Assembly: GCA_963790545.1 (NCBI GenBank)
Contig: CAWBPA010000016.1
Coordinates: 62,001-126,000 of the forward strand
Length of the DNA: 64,000 nt
From: DATBJG01 sp963790545
Lineage (GTDB): Bacteria; Acidobacteriota; Vicinamibacteria; Vicinamibacterales; JAMQPK01
Direction: 5' to 3'
The notes beneath the pieces are model-generated. The model had not been told where the DNA came from, made no database searches, and saw nothing but the letters and a program-made list of their open reading frames with translations. Position 1 is the stretch's first letter. Every line of letters begins with the position of its first letter. Positions 54,166 to 63,950 of the stretch are shown piece by piece. The translations under genes and the position numbers were made by a program.

Positions 54166-55388
54166 ATCTTCTTCGTGGAGGTCAGACGGATCACCGCCAC
54201 GTGCCTGAAACAGTCGGTCGTGTGATCGTTCACCATGCCGACCGCCTGCATGAACGCATAGCAGATGGTGGAACCGATGAAGGAAAACCCCCGCTTCTTC
54301 AAATCGCGGCTGAGCGCGTCCGACTCTTCCGTGCGGGCGGGCACCTGCTTGGGGAGGCGCCATCGATTGACCCGCGGTGAGCCGCCGACGAACGTCCAGA
54401 CATAGGCGTCGAAACTGCCGAACTCCCGCTGCACGGCGAGAAACGCTTTGGCATTGCGCACGGCGCTTTCGATCTTCAACCGGTTGCGGACGATGCCAGG
54501 ATTTCCGAGTAGCTGGGCGACCTTTGCCGTGGTGAATTTCGCCACGCGCGCCGGATCGAAGCCGGCGAACGCCTCCACATACGCGGGCCGTTTCCTGAGG
54601 ATGGTCTCCCAGCTCAGACCTGCCTGCGCGCCTTCGAGCGTGAGGAATTCGAACAGCGTGCGGTCATCGTGGACTGGTGTGCCCCACTCTTGATCGTGAT
54701 AGACAATGCCGAGCGGTGTCTGGGCCCAGCGGCAACGCGTCGGACCTTTCGCGAAAGTCTTCAGTTTTCCGTCGTCAGTTTTCCGTGCTTGTCTGGCGTT
54801 TTCTTGAGTCCGCGCGAGCTTCTCGAGCACAACACGCCCTCGCGGGGAAAGCCGGTAGCCAATTTCGAGACTCTCGGTGAGACCGAGTGTCTTCAACTTC
54901 CGGACATCCCTTTTGAAATCCAGGGTTTCGAGGGATTGCGACCGGGCAAGCTCGGCGGCTCGAACCTCTGGTTTTGAGTCGATGAGGCGCAGTGTCTGCA
55001 GCGTCCACGGCCCACGCCGGCTGGCCGCATCCAGCCGTGACAACCTCCGTGCGACGAGGGCAAGTTCTCCCTCGGTAAGACGGTGCTGCTGGCGCAGACG
55101 TTTCCGGGGATCGGGTCCCGCCAGACGCAACGTGATTCGATAGATCGGGCCAGGGCCGAACGAGTCGAGTTCGTCGAGCAGCGCGGCACGCGACGCAAAG
55201 CCTGCCTGCCGCGCATCTTGATCTGAAATGCCCGTGCGGCCGATCTCGCGGATCTCGTCGACGGCAATCATACCGACAGGGCTGAGGAACTGGCTGCCGC
55301 CGCGGACCATCGGACGATGCCATCGGCGGAACGCGAGGGTGATGCTGCCGTCACCGAGGCCCGCGAGGATCCGTTGCTTGAGCAGCAT
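54162..55388 (-). CDS. Fusion of ASCH/winged-helix protein and 3-methyladenine DNA glycosylase I (Tag)
   Basis: The protein has 408 residues. The N-terminal 190 match an ASCH-type family (MLLKQRILAGLGDGSITLAFRRW, SPVGMIAVDEI, DARQAGFASRAALLDEL) followed by a winged-helix-like part. From about residue 217 a complete Tag domain follows: TRCRWAQTPLGIVYHDQEWGTPVHDD, LEGAQAGLSWETILRKR, KKRGFSFIGSTICYAFMQAVGMVNDHTTDC, with the zinc Cys/His ligands. Tag is normally stand-alone. The linker (ARQARKTDDGKLKTFAKGP) is encoded by the family E text (54757-54790), so the fusion may have arisen by repeat insertion between two genes. Confidence 0.85.
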   Translation of the reverse strand: MLLKQRILAGLGDGSITLAFRRWHRPMVRGGSQFLSPVGMIAVDEIREIGRTGISDQDARQAGFASRAALLDELDSFGPGPIYRITLRLAGPDPRKRLRQQHRLTEGELALVARRLSRLDAASRRGPWTLQTLRLIDSKPEVRAAELARSQSLETLDFKRDVRKLKTLGLTESLEIGYRLSPRGRVVLEKLARTQENARQARKTDDGKLKTFAKGPTRCRWAQTPLGIVYHDQEWGTPVHDDRTLFEFLTLEGAQAGLSWETILRKRPAYVEAFAGFDPARVAKFTTAKVAQLLGNPGIVRNRLKIESAVRNAKAFLAVQREFGSFDAYVWTFVGGSPRVNRWRLPKQVPARTEESDALSRDLKKRGFSFIGSTICYAFMQAVGMVNDHTTDCFRHVAVIRLTSTKKI

Positions 55389-55391
55389 CCA

Positions 55392-55710
55392 GACGTTTTA
55401 CAGGAGACAAGGAGATCAAGAGATCACGAAAACAATATGAACAAGAGATAAGGGGCCCAGGAGTTGGTTATCAAAAAGAGGACCTCTTTATCTCCAATCC
55501 TTCTGTTCAGCCTGGCAGCGTCCTCTTGATCTTCTCGCCTCTTGTGAGACCTCTTGAGCTCCTGACCTTCTGTGTCGGAACAGCGTTACGACCGCGCTCG
55601 GATCGGACCTCTTCATCTCCTATTCTTCTGTTCAACCTACTGGCGTCCTCTTCAATCTCCTCGCCTCTTGTGAGAACCTCTTGAGCTCCTGACCTTCTGT
55701 TCCCCACCAG
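55392..55710. repeat. Dispersed repeat, family B, two ~130-bp copies
   Basis: Two parts each contain 'gacctctt-atctcc-tattcttctgttca', 'cgtcctcttgatcttctcgcctcttgtgag' and 'acctcttgagctcctgaccttctgt'. They form a direct repeat (about 55480-55590 and 55600-55710). Like 34530-35175, it is dominated by ctcctg/caggag. No gene is seen. Confidence 0.7.
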
Positions 55711-55712
55711 CG

Positions 55713-56684
55713 TCACGACCGCGCTCGGATCGCGCGGGCGATGCGTGCCAGTTCCACCGCGAGCGCTTCGAACTCGGTATCGTACCGGCCGCGCGGCATC
55801 GATCCTTTGCGCGCCTTCAGCAGCTCCATTTCCGCTTCGATGGCGGCCTTGCGTTTCTCGAGGCTCGCGAGCACCGCATCGCCGCCACGTTCGCTCGGAT
55901 CGGGATCCAGGAACACGCGGCGTGCGAGTGCCCCGTCAGGACCGGGAGTCTGCGCTTCTCTCCCCGTACGGTCGCCATTGTCGTCGAGGACGGCATGTTC
56001 CGTGACGAGCTGTCCCCGTTGATCGTACCAGCGTGCGACGGCCTGACTCGCAAAGCCAAACGCCTCCCAGATCGAGAGCCGGCCGTTCTTGTCGCTGTCG
56101 GCCACCGCCACCTGGTCCAGCGCCGCGGCAAAGAACTCCGGAAACACGGTATCGAACCGCTGTGAGCTGGAATCGGTGGCGGTGATGATGATGCGGTCGG
56201 GCCTCGAGAGCTCCTCGAGAAAGGGGTGGCTGGAGTTCGAGGTGTTCACGAACACGACCTGGCCAGGCACCTTGTTGAACAGTTGCGCCCAGTCGCGGGC
56301 GTCCAGGTCGGGACCCACCAGGTTGAACTTGGCCGCCTCGCCGTCGAAGGTGCCGTGGCCGATCAACACGACGAGCAGCAGATCTTCGGAAGTGAGGCGG
56401 TTCGCGACCGACGCCACCGCGCGCCGCACGTTCTCGCGCGTCGGGCGATCGGCATCCGATCCTGCCTCGTGCAGCACGACGACCCGGTCGAGCGCGAAAC
56501 CGAGCCCCTCGGTGAGCGCCTTGACGACGGTCGTTCGCCAACGGTCGAAGTTTTCGATGTACTTGGGTCCGCCAGATGCCCCCGAGACGACGATGGCGAA
56601 CCGATCGCGAGCGTGGGCTGGCGAGGTGACGAGGCACAGGACCAGCGCGAGGCAGATGGGCCCGACGAGGTTCAGCGCATGCCC
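55713..56684 (-). CDS. Exported caspase/C13-like protein without a clear catalytic Cys
   Basis: The likely start is the Met at 56684 (MGHALNLVGPICLALVLCLVTSPAHA), overlapping the upstream gene by 13 bases. After the signal peptide comes a caspase-hemoglobinase fold: FAIVVSGASGGPKYIENFDRWRTTVVKAL, the His in LLVVLIGHGTFDGEAAKFNLVGPDL, and VVFVNTSNSSHPFLEELS where the catalytic Cys is expected. No Cys is present at that site (N-T-S-N-S-S). A repeat of Glu/Lys helices closes the protein. It is the last gene of the BatA-DUF4175-VWA operon. Confidence 0.75.
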   Translation of the reverse strand, partial: GHALNLVGPICLALVLCLVTSPAHARDRFAIVVSGASGGPKYIENFDRWRTTVVKALTEGLGFALDRVVVLHEAGSDADRPTRENVRRAVASVANRLTSEDLLLVVLIGHGTFDGEAAKFNLVGPDLDARDWAQLFNKVPGQVVFVNTSNSSHPFLEELSRPDRIIITATDSSSQRFDTVFPEFFAAALDQVAVADSDKNGRLSIWEAFGFASQAVARWYDQRGQLVTEHAVLDDNGDRTGREAQTPGPDGALARRVFLDPDPSERGGDAVLASLEKRKAAIEAEMELLKARKGSMPRGRYDTEFEALAVELARIARAIRARS

Positions 56685-58900
56685 CATCTCCGCCTGAGGA
56701 TCCATTCGGTCGCGAGGAGCAGCACGACGAGAGCGAAGGTCCAGGCGTTGTTCCACAGGTCCTGCCGTTCGGGCGGTACTGTATCGCCCCGCGCCGCCAC
56801 CAGCAACGACGGCAGCGCGTCGATGTCTCCCTCGGCGATGTATCGTCCACCGCTCGCCGTCGCCAGGCGGGCGAGCAGTTCCTGGTTCAGCCGCGGATCG
56901 GCCAGTTCCGGATCGGCGCCCCCCACGAGCGACCAGCGAGTGGACGATCCAAGGACGGCGTTGCCGCGACGCGCTTCCCCACTAACACGATATATGCCCG
57001 GCTGATCCGCGCGCAACCGCGCACGGTACAAGCCCGAAGCCGACTCGACCAGCGTGGCCGGCAGATCTTGCGATCCGCCGCCGGGCAGCGTGACCCGGAC
57101 GGTCACCGTCGCATCCGGAATGGGGGCAAATTCGGGATCGCGGACCAGCATGTCGAGCTCCAGCATGTCGCCTTCCGCGGCCGGCTCGATTTCGCTGAGC
57201 GCGATGGGATCGGGCGCGTCGGTTGACAGCCATCGGGCCGTCTGACGCCAGAACATTTCGTGCGTGCGATCGGTCGACGGCAGCCCCATGCGCCAGCGCC
57301 AACTCGCCTCCCCGGAAAAAATCATCGAGCGCCCGCGGCCGTAGCGCTGAACGGCCACCAGCGGGTAGCGCCCCCCGCCTGGCGCGACCGTGGTCGCCAG
57401 CACCTGAGCGCCCGGATGCGGTGTCCCCAGCGTGGCCGTCGAGGCGAGAGGCGGCACCTGCTCCCAGCGGCGAAGCACCTCTCCACGATCGAGACCAAGA
57501 CGCATGATGGGGTGCGCCTCGCCTTCGGGCGTCAGCGTGACCCGATAGGGCGCCAGGCGCTGATCGTCCGATTGCGAGGTGCGAATTAATCCGCCGCCCC
57601 GATCGCTCAGGTCGAGCGGCAGCACGTCTTCCAGCACCGTCCCGACAAAAGCCCCGCGGGCGAAGGATCGGGCGCCCAGCATGAGCAATCCTCCGCCGCG
57701 AGTCTCGACAAAATCTGCCGCCAGGTTCAGCTGATCACGATTCAGCAGGTCGCGATCGACGTTGGCCAGCACGATCGCATCGTAGGCATAGACTGCCCGA
57801 CGTTCCGTGGGGAACCCGGACGCGAGCGCGGCCCCACGAGCAGGTGTGGCTTGAAGATAGAAGGTGTCCTGCCCCCGATCGTTCTGTCCTTTTCGGACCG
57901 CGGCATCGAACTCGAGGCTCGGATCCTTCGCCAGGGCGCGTTTGATGAAGCTGTGCTCGAATCCCGGTGCGCCTTCGACCAGGAGCAGCCGGCGCGCGCG
58001 GCCCGGTGGGCTGACGAGGACGCTTCGGCGATTGTTTTCGGGAACGGCCTCCCCATTTTCCGGAGGAATCTCAACCGTCAGCAGCGTCGGCCCCGCACGG
58101 TCGGGAGCCGCAAGGAACACTTCATGGATAGGAGACCCGCTCGCAGCCGGCGTGACCAGCCGCGAGTCAATGGGTTGACCGTTCGCCAGCAACCGAAGCC
58201 GAACCGGATTGGTCCCGTACCCGTGGCTGACGATCGACACCGACAGGTCGACGAGTGCATTTTCCAGGTTGGCCGCGCCGACCGTCAGCGACAGCACCTC
58301 CCGATCGGGCTGTCGCGCCGGATCACCAATCCCAAGCGTAAACACAGGCACGTTTGCGCCCTCGACCGCGCGCGCCGCTTCATTCCCACCGGTGTCACCA
58401 CCGTCAGACAACACGACAATGCCCGGCAGACGCCGGCCGCGGTAACGCTCGCGGACGGCCGCAAGCGCGCCGCTCAAGTCACTGCGGCGGGCGGTGGCCG
58501 CAAACTTCGTCGGTGTGCCCGGGGCGAGTGCTTCACCGAACGTCAGGACCTCGGTCTGAAATTGCGACCCGATCGCGGGAATCACCAGCCGGGTCAGCAG
58601 ATCGGCGGCATGCTGAAGGCGGGGCATGCCACCGGCGTCGGCGATGCCCATGCTGCGCGACACATCGACCAGAACGGGGACGACCTGGTTGCGAAGCGCA
58701 TTCGAGGGGTGGAGTCGGACGGGCCTGAATAGAAAAAAGACGACCAGCAGCAGGGTCAGCGCGCGAATGGCCGCCAGCTGCGATCGCCGCGCCGGCGACA
58801 ACGACACCGCGTTCCGCGTGTACGCGCCATAACCGACGAGCGCGACGCCCGCGAGAATGAGAATCCATCCCCACCAGGGCAGTGGATATGCGAATTGCAA
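56672..58900 (-). CDS. Membrane VWA / glutamine-amidotransferase-like protein
   Basis: The protein has 742 residues. Two N-terminal membrane helices (about 10-25 and 41-60) precede a VWA-type domain with VLVDVSRSMGIADAGG (MIDAS DxSxS). A GATase1-like region (AIVLANVDRDLLNRDQLNLAADFVETRGGGLLMLGARSFARG) follows. Beta-rich segments and a C-terminal helix TFALVVLLLATEWILRR end the chain. It lies between DUF4175 and the caspase-like gene, in an operon of the type that often sits after moxR. Confidence 0.85.
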   Translation of the reverse strand: MQFAYPLPWWGWILILAGVALVGYGAYTRNAVSLSPARRSQLAAIRALTLLLVVFFLFRPVRLHPSNALRNQVVPVLVDVSRSMGIADAGGMPRLQHAADLLTRLVIPAIGSQFQTEVLTFGEALAPGTPTKFAATARRSDLSGALAAVRERYRGRRLPGIVVLSDGGDTGGNEAARAVEGANVPVFTLGIGDPARQPDREVLSLTVGAANLENALVDLSVSIVSHGYGTNPVRLRLLANGQPIDSRLVTPAASGSPIHEVFLAAPDRAGPTLLTVEIPPENGEAVPENNRRSVLVSPPGRARRLLLVEGAPGFEHSFIKRALAKDPSLEFDAAVRKGQNDRGQDTFYLQATPARGAALASGFPTERRAVYAYDAIVLANVDRDLLNRDQLNLAADFVETRGGGLLMLGARSFARGAFVGTVLEDVLPLDLSDRGGGLIRTSQSDDQRLAPYRVTLTPEGEAHPIMRLGLDRGEVLRRWEQVPPLASTATLGTPHPGAQVLATTVAPGGGRYPLVAVQRYGRGRSMIFSGEASWRWRMGLPSTDRTHEMFWRQTARWLSTDAPDPIALSEIEPAAEGDMLELDMLVRDPEFAPIPDATVTVRVTLPGGGSQDLPATLVESASGLYRARLRADQPGIYRVSGEARRGNAVLGSSTRWSLVGGADPELADPRLNQELLARLATASGGRYIAEGDIDALPSLLVAARGDTVPPERQDLWNNAWTFALVVLLLATEWILRRRWGMR

Positions 58901-58914
58901 GAGGGGTTGCTCCG

Positions 58915-61900
58915 CTACTTTTTGGCCAGCGAACGATAGTACGCATCGACGAGGCCGCGGTACGCTTCAGGAACCCGCGCATCTGCGCCCGCGTTCAATC
59001 GCTCGCGACTTTCCTTCTCGACCAGCTTGCGCGCCAACGAGACCTCGAGGTGTTCCATCGCCAGATTGATGTCCTTCTTCAGGCTGTCCCACTTGCTGAA
59101 ATCCTGCTTGTAGCTCTCGATACCGGCCGCGGAACGGCTGAGTTGTTGTCCTTCCGGCGTCACGCCAAAGCCGCCACCTTCCGATCGACCGAGCTCGGTC
59201 ATCAGCTCCCGCGCCTGCCCGAGCGCCGCCTGCAACTCTTCCTGCAGCTTGGCAAGTTTATCGACGTCTCCCTGCGGTCCTTCTTTGGCGCCCTGGCCCC
59301 GTCCTCCGTTCGGCTTGAGCCCCTGCTGGCCACGCTCGGCCTCAATCTGCTGCATCAGCTGATCGATCCGGCGCTGCAGCTCCGTCATCTGTTCGCGGGC
59401 TTTCTGGGCGCGTCCCAACTGGTCTGCGAGCTTTTGAGACTCGGGATCTCCGGCGCCGGGCGCGGCTCCCTGCATCTCACGTTCGAGCTGTTTCAACCCT
59501 TCGAGCGCCTTGTCGCTGTTTCGGCTGGCCTTTCCGGGATCGTTCCGGCGGAGATCGGCCGCCGCGCTGCGCATCTGCTCGGTGATTTCGCGCATGCCTC
59601 GTCCAGATCCCCCCTGGGTCTGACCCGAGGCCTCCGAAAGCGATCGCGAGAGCTCTTCGGCCTGCTGGCGAAGGTCGTTCTGCTCGCGCGTCAGACGCTC
59701 GAGCTGACGTTTCTGCTCCTCGGCCGACAGCTCGGCCCGTTCTCTGGCGAGATCGCGTTGCTGCTTGTTCAAATCCGTCTGGCGTCGTGCCAGCTCGCGA
59801 AGCTTCTCGAGCGCCTCGCTTTCGGTCTGCCCATCCTGCCGATTGGGCGTCGGCGAGCGTTCGTAGTTGGTTTCCTGCTGGCGGCGCAACTCACGGTCGA
59901 AGAGCACGGACAGGTCGCGCTGGGCGCGGTTCCCGCCGCCGGACGCGTTCGCTTGCTGCGACCGGTTGACTTGCCGCCGGCGAATCTCGGCGAGAGCTTT
60001 CAGAATCTGGTTCAGCGCCTCCATCTCGTGCGGAGTGGCCGCGGCTGTGTTCAGCGCCTGCAGTTCCTCTTTCGCGTGTCCCATCGCGACGGTCGCCTTG
60101 ACCAGCGCCTCGAAGACCGGGTTTGCCGTCGATGGCCCGGCACCTCGTGAAGTACCGCGCCCGCCGCCGGACGCCGTCGCGAACTGAAGACCGGCCGCTG
60201 CCTCCCGGGCGCGCTCCTGCACCTCGCCTTGCGCGCGGGCGACCTGCAGAATGTCTTCTCGTGACCGTCCAGACCTGGCATCGACCGCCCGACGATCGAG
60301 TTTCCAGGTTGCCACGATCACGTCCTTCTGCGCCTCGGCCAGCTCTTCGAGCGACCGTTCGTTCCCGCTCGAACCGCCCTGACTCTGGGCGGCCACGAAC
60401 TCTTCGTCGTAGGGCTTGACCTCGAGGAAAAAGATGTCGCTGCGGACCTCGAGACTCTTCCGGCCGCGGCCGACATCGCGAGCTCGCGCGAAATACGTCA
60501 CGAAGTCGCCGGGCTGCACCGCGAGATCTTCCAGATAGAGCACGTGCGAACCGGTCGCGGTGAGGCCGGATGGCCCTTTCTTCAACGTCACCGTCAGTTC
60601 GCGACCACCGCGCACGGCGTAAACGAGGTCGAGTTGCGCGACGCCGTAATCGTCGTTCGCATGCGCCTCGATCGTGACTTCCTCGAGCGGCGTGACCTCC
60701 AGATCGCCCGTCGGCTTGTTGATGCGGACTTCCGGCGGCCGATCGGCGAGCGTCCGGACGAAATACTCCGTCTCCCCGGGATTACGCAGACCTTCGGCAT
60801 CGGCGAGCGCAATCCGGTAGGAGCCGTCCTCGGCAATGGTGATAGCCGTCTCGAGGACCGTCGTCCCACCAGCCACGAGTGGCTGTCGCGATCCATCGGC
60901 CATGACCATTTCGCCGTGGGTCACGGGCTTGTCGGTCCGCACGCGCAGTCGAACGGTGGTGCCCATAGGCGCGTAGATGTCGCCACTGTCTTCTTCGACG
61001 CGATTCTGCAGGCCTGATGCGGCCGGATACTCGTAGCTGAGGTCGATCTGGCGGACGTGCGGCGGGCGCAACACGCTCACATCGAACGTGGACGAATTGA
61101 CCGGACCAGCCGACACGCGATACCTGAACGCCTCGCGGACATCGTCTAGGGTGACAACGAACTCGTCTTGTCGGCCAGCCGATGTCATGACTCTGGCAGC
61201 GGGCGGCTCATCATTCTCGCCCGGCCGGGCTGGCTCGCCTGGCGCAGCACTCGGCATAGGCACCAGCTGGAGCACCGGTGTCATCACGCGATCGGCACCG
61301 CGCACGTGCGCCGTGATGCGAAGCGAGCTGCCCGCGGCAATTCTGGCGTGACCAGGTTTCACGTCGAGACGCAGGCGGGACGGAAACGCATAGAAGGCGG
61401 CGGCATCCAGCGCGCGCCCGGCGGGCTTCCGGCTTGCAACCATCGCGACGGCCAGCAGTGCGACACCCACCACCGCGATCAGCACCGCGCGTCTGACGAC
61501 TTCGGGGCGGACGACTCGCGTGAAATCGAGGTCCCGCAACCGCGTGGCGGCGTCGGAAACAATCCGTCCGGTCACCGACACGGCATCCGTACCGGATCTC
61601 TCGCCAAATTCAACGGCTGTCGCCAGACGATCTTCGAGCTCGGGAAAACACTCCTCGAGGAAACGCGCAACGCGTCGGTCGCTCGGGGCCCGTCCGACAC
61701 GCCAGGCGGCATAAGCAAAGCAGCCCAGCATTCCGCCCAGGGCGATGGCCGCCAGGCCAATCAGCCACAGATCGGTTGGCCGCGCGAGCAGGTACACACC
61801 CAGGATCGCGCCGACCAGCAGAGCCGCTGCAGCCGCGGCAAAACCGAACGCCCGCAACACGACAGTGCGGCGCCACCGGGAGCGCGCCCGCGCCAGTGTC

Positions 61901-61929
61901 GCCGCAAGGTCCTGATAGTCGGGGGCCAT
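58915..61929 (-). CDS. DUF4175 family membrane protein with long coiled coil
   Basis: The protein has 1,004 residues. Two N-terminal membrane helices (around 25-70) come first; a further one lies at about 150 (VLIAVVGVALLAVAMVAS). The middle is Ig-like and beta-rich. From about residue 540 it is a very long Glu/Gln/Arg-rich coiled coil (ALEKLRELARRQTDLNKQQRDLARERAELSAEEQKRQLERLTREQ...). This is the DUF4175 arrangement, which is typical next to BatA and VWA genes in Acidobacteria and Bacteroidetes. Its role in the envelope is unknown. Confidence 0.87.
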   Translation of the reverse strand: MAPDYQDLAATLARARSRWRRTVVLRAFGFAAAAAALLVGAILGVYLLARPTDLWLIGLAAIALGGMLGCFAYAAWRVGRAPSDRRVARFLEECFPELEDRLATAVEFGERSGTDAVSVTGRIVSDAATRLRDLDFTRVVRPEVVRRAVLIAVVGVALLAVAMVASRKPAGRALDAAAFYAFPSRLRLDVKPGHARIAAGSSLRITAHVRGADRVMTPVLQLVPMPSAAPGEPARPGENDEPPAARVMTSAGRQDEFVVTLDDVREAFRYRVSAGPVNSSTFDVSVLRPPHVRQIDLSYEYPAASGLQNRVEEDSGDIYAPMGTTVRLRVRTDKPVTHGEMVMADGSRQPLVAGGTTVLETAITIAEDGSYRIALADAEGLRNPGETEYFVRTLADRPPEVRINKPTGDLEVTPLEEVTIEAHANDDYGVAQLDLVYAVRGGRELTVTLKKGPSGLTATGSHVLYLEDLAVQPGDFVTYFARARDVGRGRKSLEVRSDIFFLEVKPYDEEFVAAQSQGGSSGNERSLEELAEAQKDVIVATWKLDRRAVDARSGRSREDILQVARAQGEVQERAREAAAGLQFATASGGGRGTSRGAGPSTANPVFEALVKATVAMGHAKEELQALNTAAATPHEMEALNQILKALAEIRRRQVNRSQQANASGGGNRAQRDLSVLFDRELRRQQETNYERSPTPNRQDGQTESEALEKLRELARRQTDLNKQQRDLARERAELSAEEQKRQLERLTREQNDLRQQAEELSRSLSEASGQTQGGSGRGMREITEQMRSAAADLRRNDPGKASRNSDKALEGLKQLEREMQGAAPGAGDPESQKLADQLGRAQKAREQMTELQRRIDQLMQQIEAERGQQGLKPNGGRGQGAKEGPQGDVDKLAKLQEELQAALGQARELMTELGRSEGGGFGVTPEGQQLSRSAAGIESYKQDFSKWDSLKKDINLAMEHLEVSLARKLVEKESRERLNAGADARVPEAYRGLVDAYYRSLAKK

Positions 61930-61933
61930 AGTT

Positions 61934-63811
61934 TTACATTCTTCGTGCGAGCGCGCTTTCGCACACGAGGCTCACCAGCATGAGTGCGAGACCGTATTGC
62001 CACAAACGTTGCCGTTCCTCGTGCTCCTCGGTGGCCCTCGCACCACTCGCGTCGGACGGACTCTCAACGCGGCCCAGCGACGCAACCAGCTGCTCGGATG
62101 CGATGCGCGCCGGATCCGATTCGCGTGCATCGACGTTGACGGCCGCGCGCCGGAACCTGGGTGCGTCGCCCGTTTCAGATCGAGTGACGGGCAGCGAAAT
62201 GACGCCCGGCTCCGGCCGCACACCTGCCGGAACGTCTGCGACCAGATAGTCCCTCGGCTCCTCACGGGCGGTCGTCAGATAGCGAAGCGTCTCCTGAACG
62301 AAGGGCACGAAGGTCGGGTGTATCGGGAAATCGTTCCAGGCACGATTGAGATCGGAAGCAAAGTACAGCAGACGGCCGCGGCCGTGCTCGTATTCGAGAA
62401 GCGCCGGCTCACCGCCGCTGAACCGCGCGAGCACTCTCGCGCCAGGAGCCTCGTCGACCCAGACCGATCGGTTGAAACGCACCTGGCTGAGATTGGCCAT
62501 GAGCGACCCGAACGATCGAAAGATGGGATGTCGGGCGTCGGTGGGGGCAAAACTCACAGGGCCCGACGCGTCACCTACACGAGCGTTGAGCTTGATGTCG
62601 CCCAGGATGCGCGCAGGGGCGTCCGCGTCGACATCGGGACCCGCCACCACGAGCAACCGGCCACCGGATCTCACGTAACCTTCGACCAGCTCGCGGCCGC
62701 GACGATCGAACCCTCTCGTACCGACCAGCACAAGCGCGGCATATCTGGCGAGCCGATCGGGAGCCATGTCGGAAGTGCCGCCCACGCTTGCCGTTTCCAC
62801 CTCGAACGCCTGCTCGTCCACGGTCAGCGCGCGAGAGAGGTAAAAGGCCTCGCGCGCCACGTTCCCATCAACCGTCACGATAAGCAGCGTGCGCGGCGCA
62901 GGTGGATCGAACACAACGTAACGGCCATTGTCGGCTGGATATCCGTCGGGATCATCGATTGTGACCGACGCGACGCCCGTTCTGGGCACAGCCACCGGAA
63001 ATCGGACTTCCGAAAACACCCCTGGCGGGGCCATGACCGGCATCTCGCTCACGCTCTTGCCTTCGAGAGTCAGACGCGCGCGGCTCGCGATGGCCTTTGG
63101 CCAGGTATTGCGAATCACCGCCGCAATCCCGCCGTCTTCCAGCCGGACGTCGGTCACGGCGAGATTACCGGGCGGTGCACCGACATCGAGGACCTGAACG
63201 CTGACCCGGGAGGGAACGACCGCCTCGGGCGACACGTCCCATCCGTGTTTCTGAAGATCGGTGACGAGCACGATTCGTCCATCAGCGCCGCCAATCTGCT
63301 CGGCCGACAAGGCGAGCGCCGGGGCGTACCGCGTTGCCCCGAATCCCGGCTGCAACGGCGCGATGGCGGCCAGTGCTTCACCCGGGGTGCCGACCGCTGG
63401 AGCAACAATGTCAGCGGCATCGGAAAACGCGATGACGCCCACGCGACCCCGCGATGCTCCCACTGCATCACCCGCGAGTTTCTTGGCCAGCTCGAACCGT
63501 GCGGGGCCTCCCATGCTGAAAGACGTATCAATCGCAACAATGGTGACCTCGTTTCCAGCCAGGGATGCCGCGCTCGTCAGAAACGGTCGAGCGAATGCCA
63601 CCGCCAGCAACAGCAGTGCCGCGACGCGAAGCGCGAGCAGCAGCAGCTCTCGAAGTCGACGACGCGAGTCCTCCACCGGGACGCGTTTCAGGAACATGAC
63701 CGCGCTGAATGGCACGCGCGGCGCCGCATCGCGCGTCAGCAGATGGAGCACGATGGGAATCGCGACCGTTACGGCCCCGAGGAGGAAGGCCGGAAACAGG
63801 AACGAGGGCAT
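61934..63811 (-). CDS. BatA-like protein, aerotolerance regulator N-terminal and VWA domain
   Basis: The likely start is the Met near 63811 (MPSFLFPAFLLGAVTVAIPIVLHLLTR), giving about 625 residues; the upstream open frame is low-complexity repeat. The first 90 residues are the BatA N-terminal domain with two membrane helices (LLLLALRVAALLLLAVAFARPFL). A VWA domain with VAIDTSFSMGGPARFELAKKLAGD (MIDAS) follows, then GATase-like and beta segments. A C-terminal helix anchors it again. It is probably the first gene of the operon in this window; no moxR is visible. Confidence 0.87.
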   Translation of the reverse strand: MPSFLFPAFLLGAVTVAIPIVLHLLTRDAAPRVPFSAVMFLKRVPVEDSRRRLRELLLLALRVAALLLLAVAFARPFLTSAASLAGNEVTIVAIDTSFSMGGPARFELAKKLAGDAVGASRGRVGVIAFSDAADIVAPAVGTPGEALAAIAPLQPGFGATRYAPALALSAEQIGGADGRIVLVTDLQKHGWDVSPEAVVPSRVSVQVLDVGAPPGNLAVTDVRLEDGGIAAVIRNTWPKAIASRARLTLEGKSVSEMPVMAPPGVFSEVRFPVAVPRTGVASVTIDDPDGYPADNGRYVVFDPPAPRTLLIVTVDGNVAREAFYLSRALTVDEQAFEVETASVGGTSDMAPDRLARYAALVLVGTRGFDRRGRELVEGYVRSGGRLLVVAGPDVDADAPARILGDIKLNARVGDASGPVSFAPTDARHPIFRSFGSLMANLSQVRFNRSVWVDEAPGARVLARFSGGEPALLEYEHGRGRLLYFASDLNRAWNDFPIHPTFVPFVQETLRYLTTAREEPRDYLVADVPAGVRPEPGVISLPVTRSETGDAPRFRRAAVNVDARESDPARIASEQLVASLGRVESPSDASGARATEEHEERQRLWQYGLALMLVSLVCESALARRM

Positions 63812-63827
63812 TCTTCTGATTGTAGCT

Positions 63828-63950
63828 GGGGATTGGGGCTGGGGCTCGGGATTCGGGGGTCGGGATTCGGGATTCGGACCGCCGAGAGCCGGGTCCAAAG
63901 GACCCGGCCTACGGACTGTTTCGTACGTAGCGCAAGGCCCTAGGACTGGT
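63828..63950. repeat. Short-phrase repeat (gggattcggg) followed by family A hairpins
   Basis: 'gggattcgggggtcgggattcgggattcgg' precedes 'ggtccaaaggacccggcctacgg' and 'cgtacgtagcgcaaggccctagg'. These are the A-family core and its hairpin. It is the upstream region of the BatA gene. From 63950 to the window end nothing recognisable is seen. Confidence 0.6.

Noticed and set aside
61997..63943. 648-codon open frame opposite the BatA-like gene
   Set aside because: The minus strand holds VWA and BatA domains; the plus-strand product is Arg/His-rich without domains.
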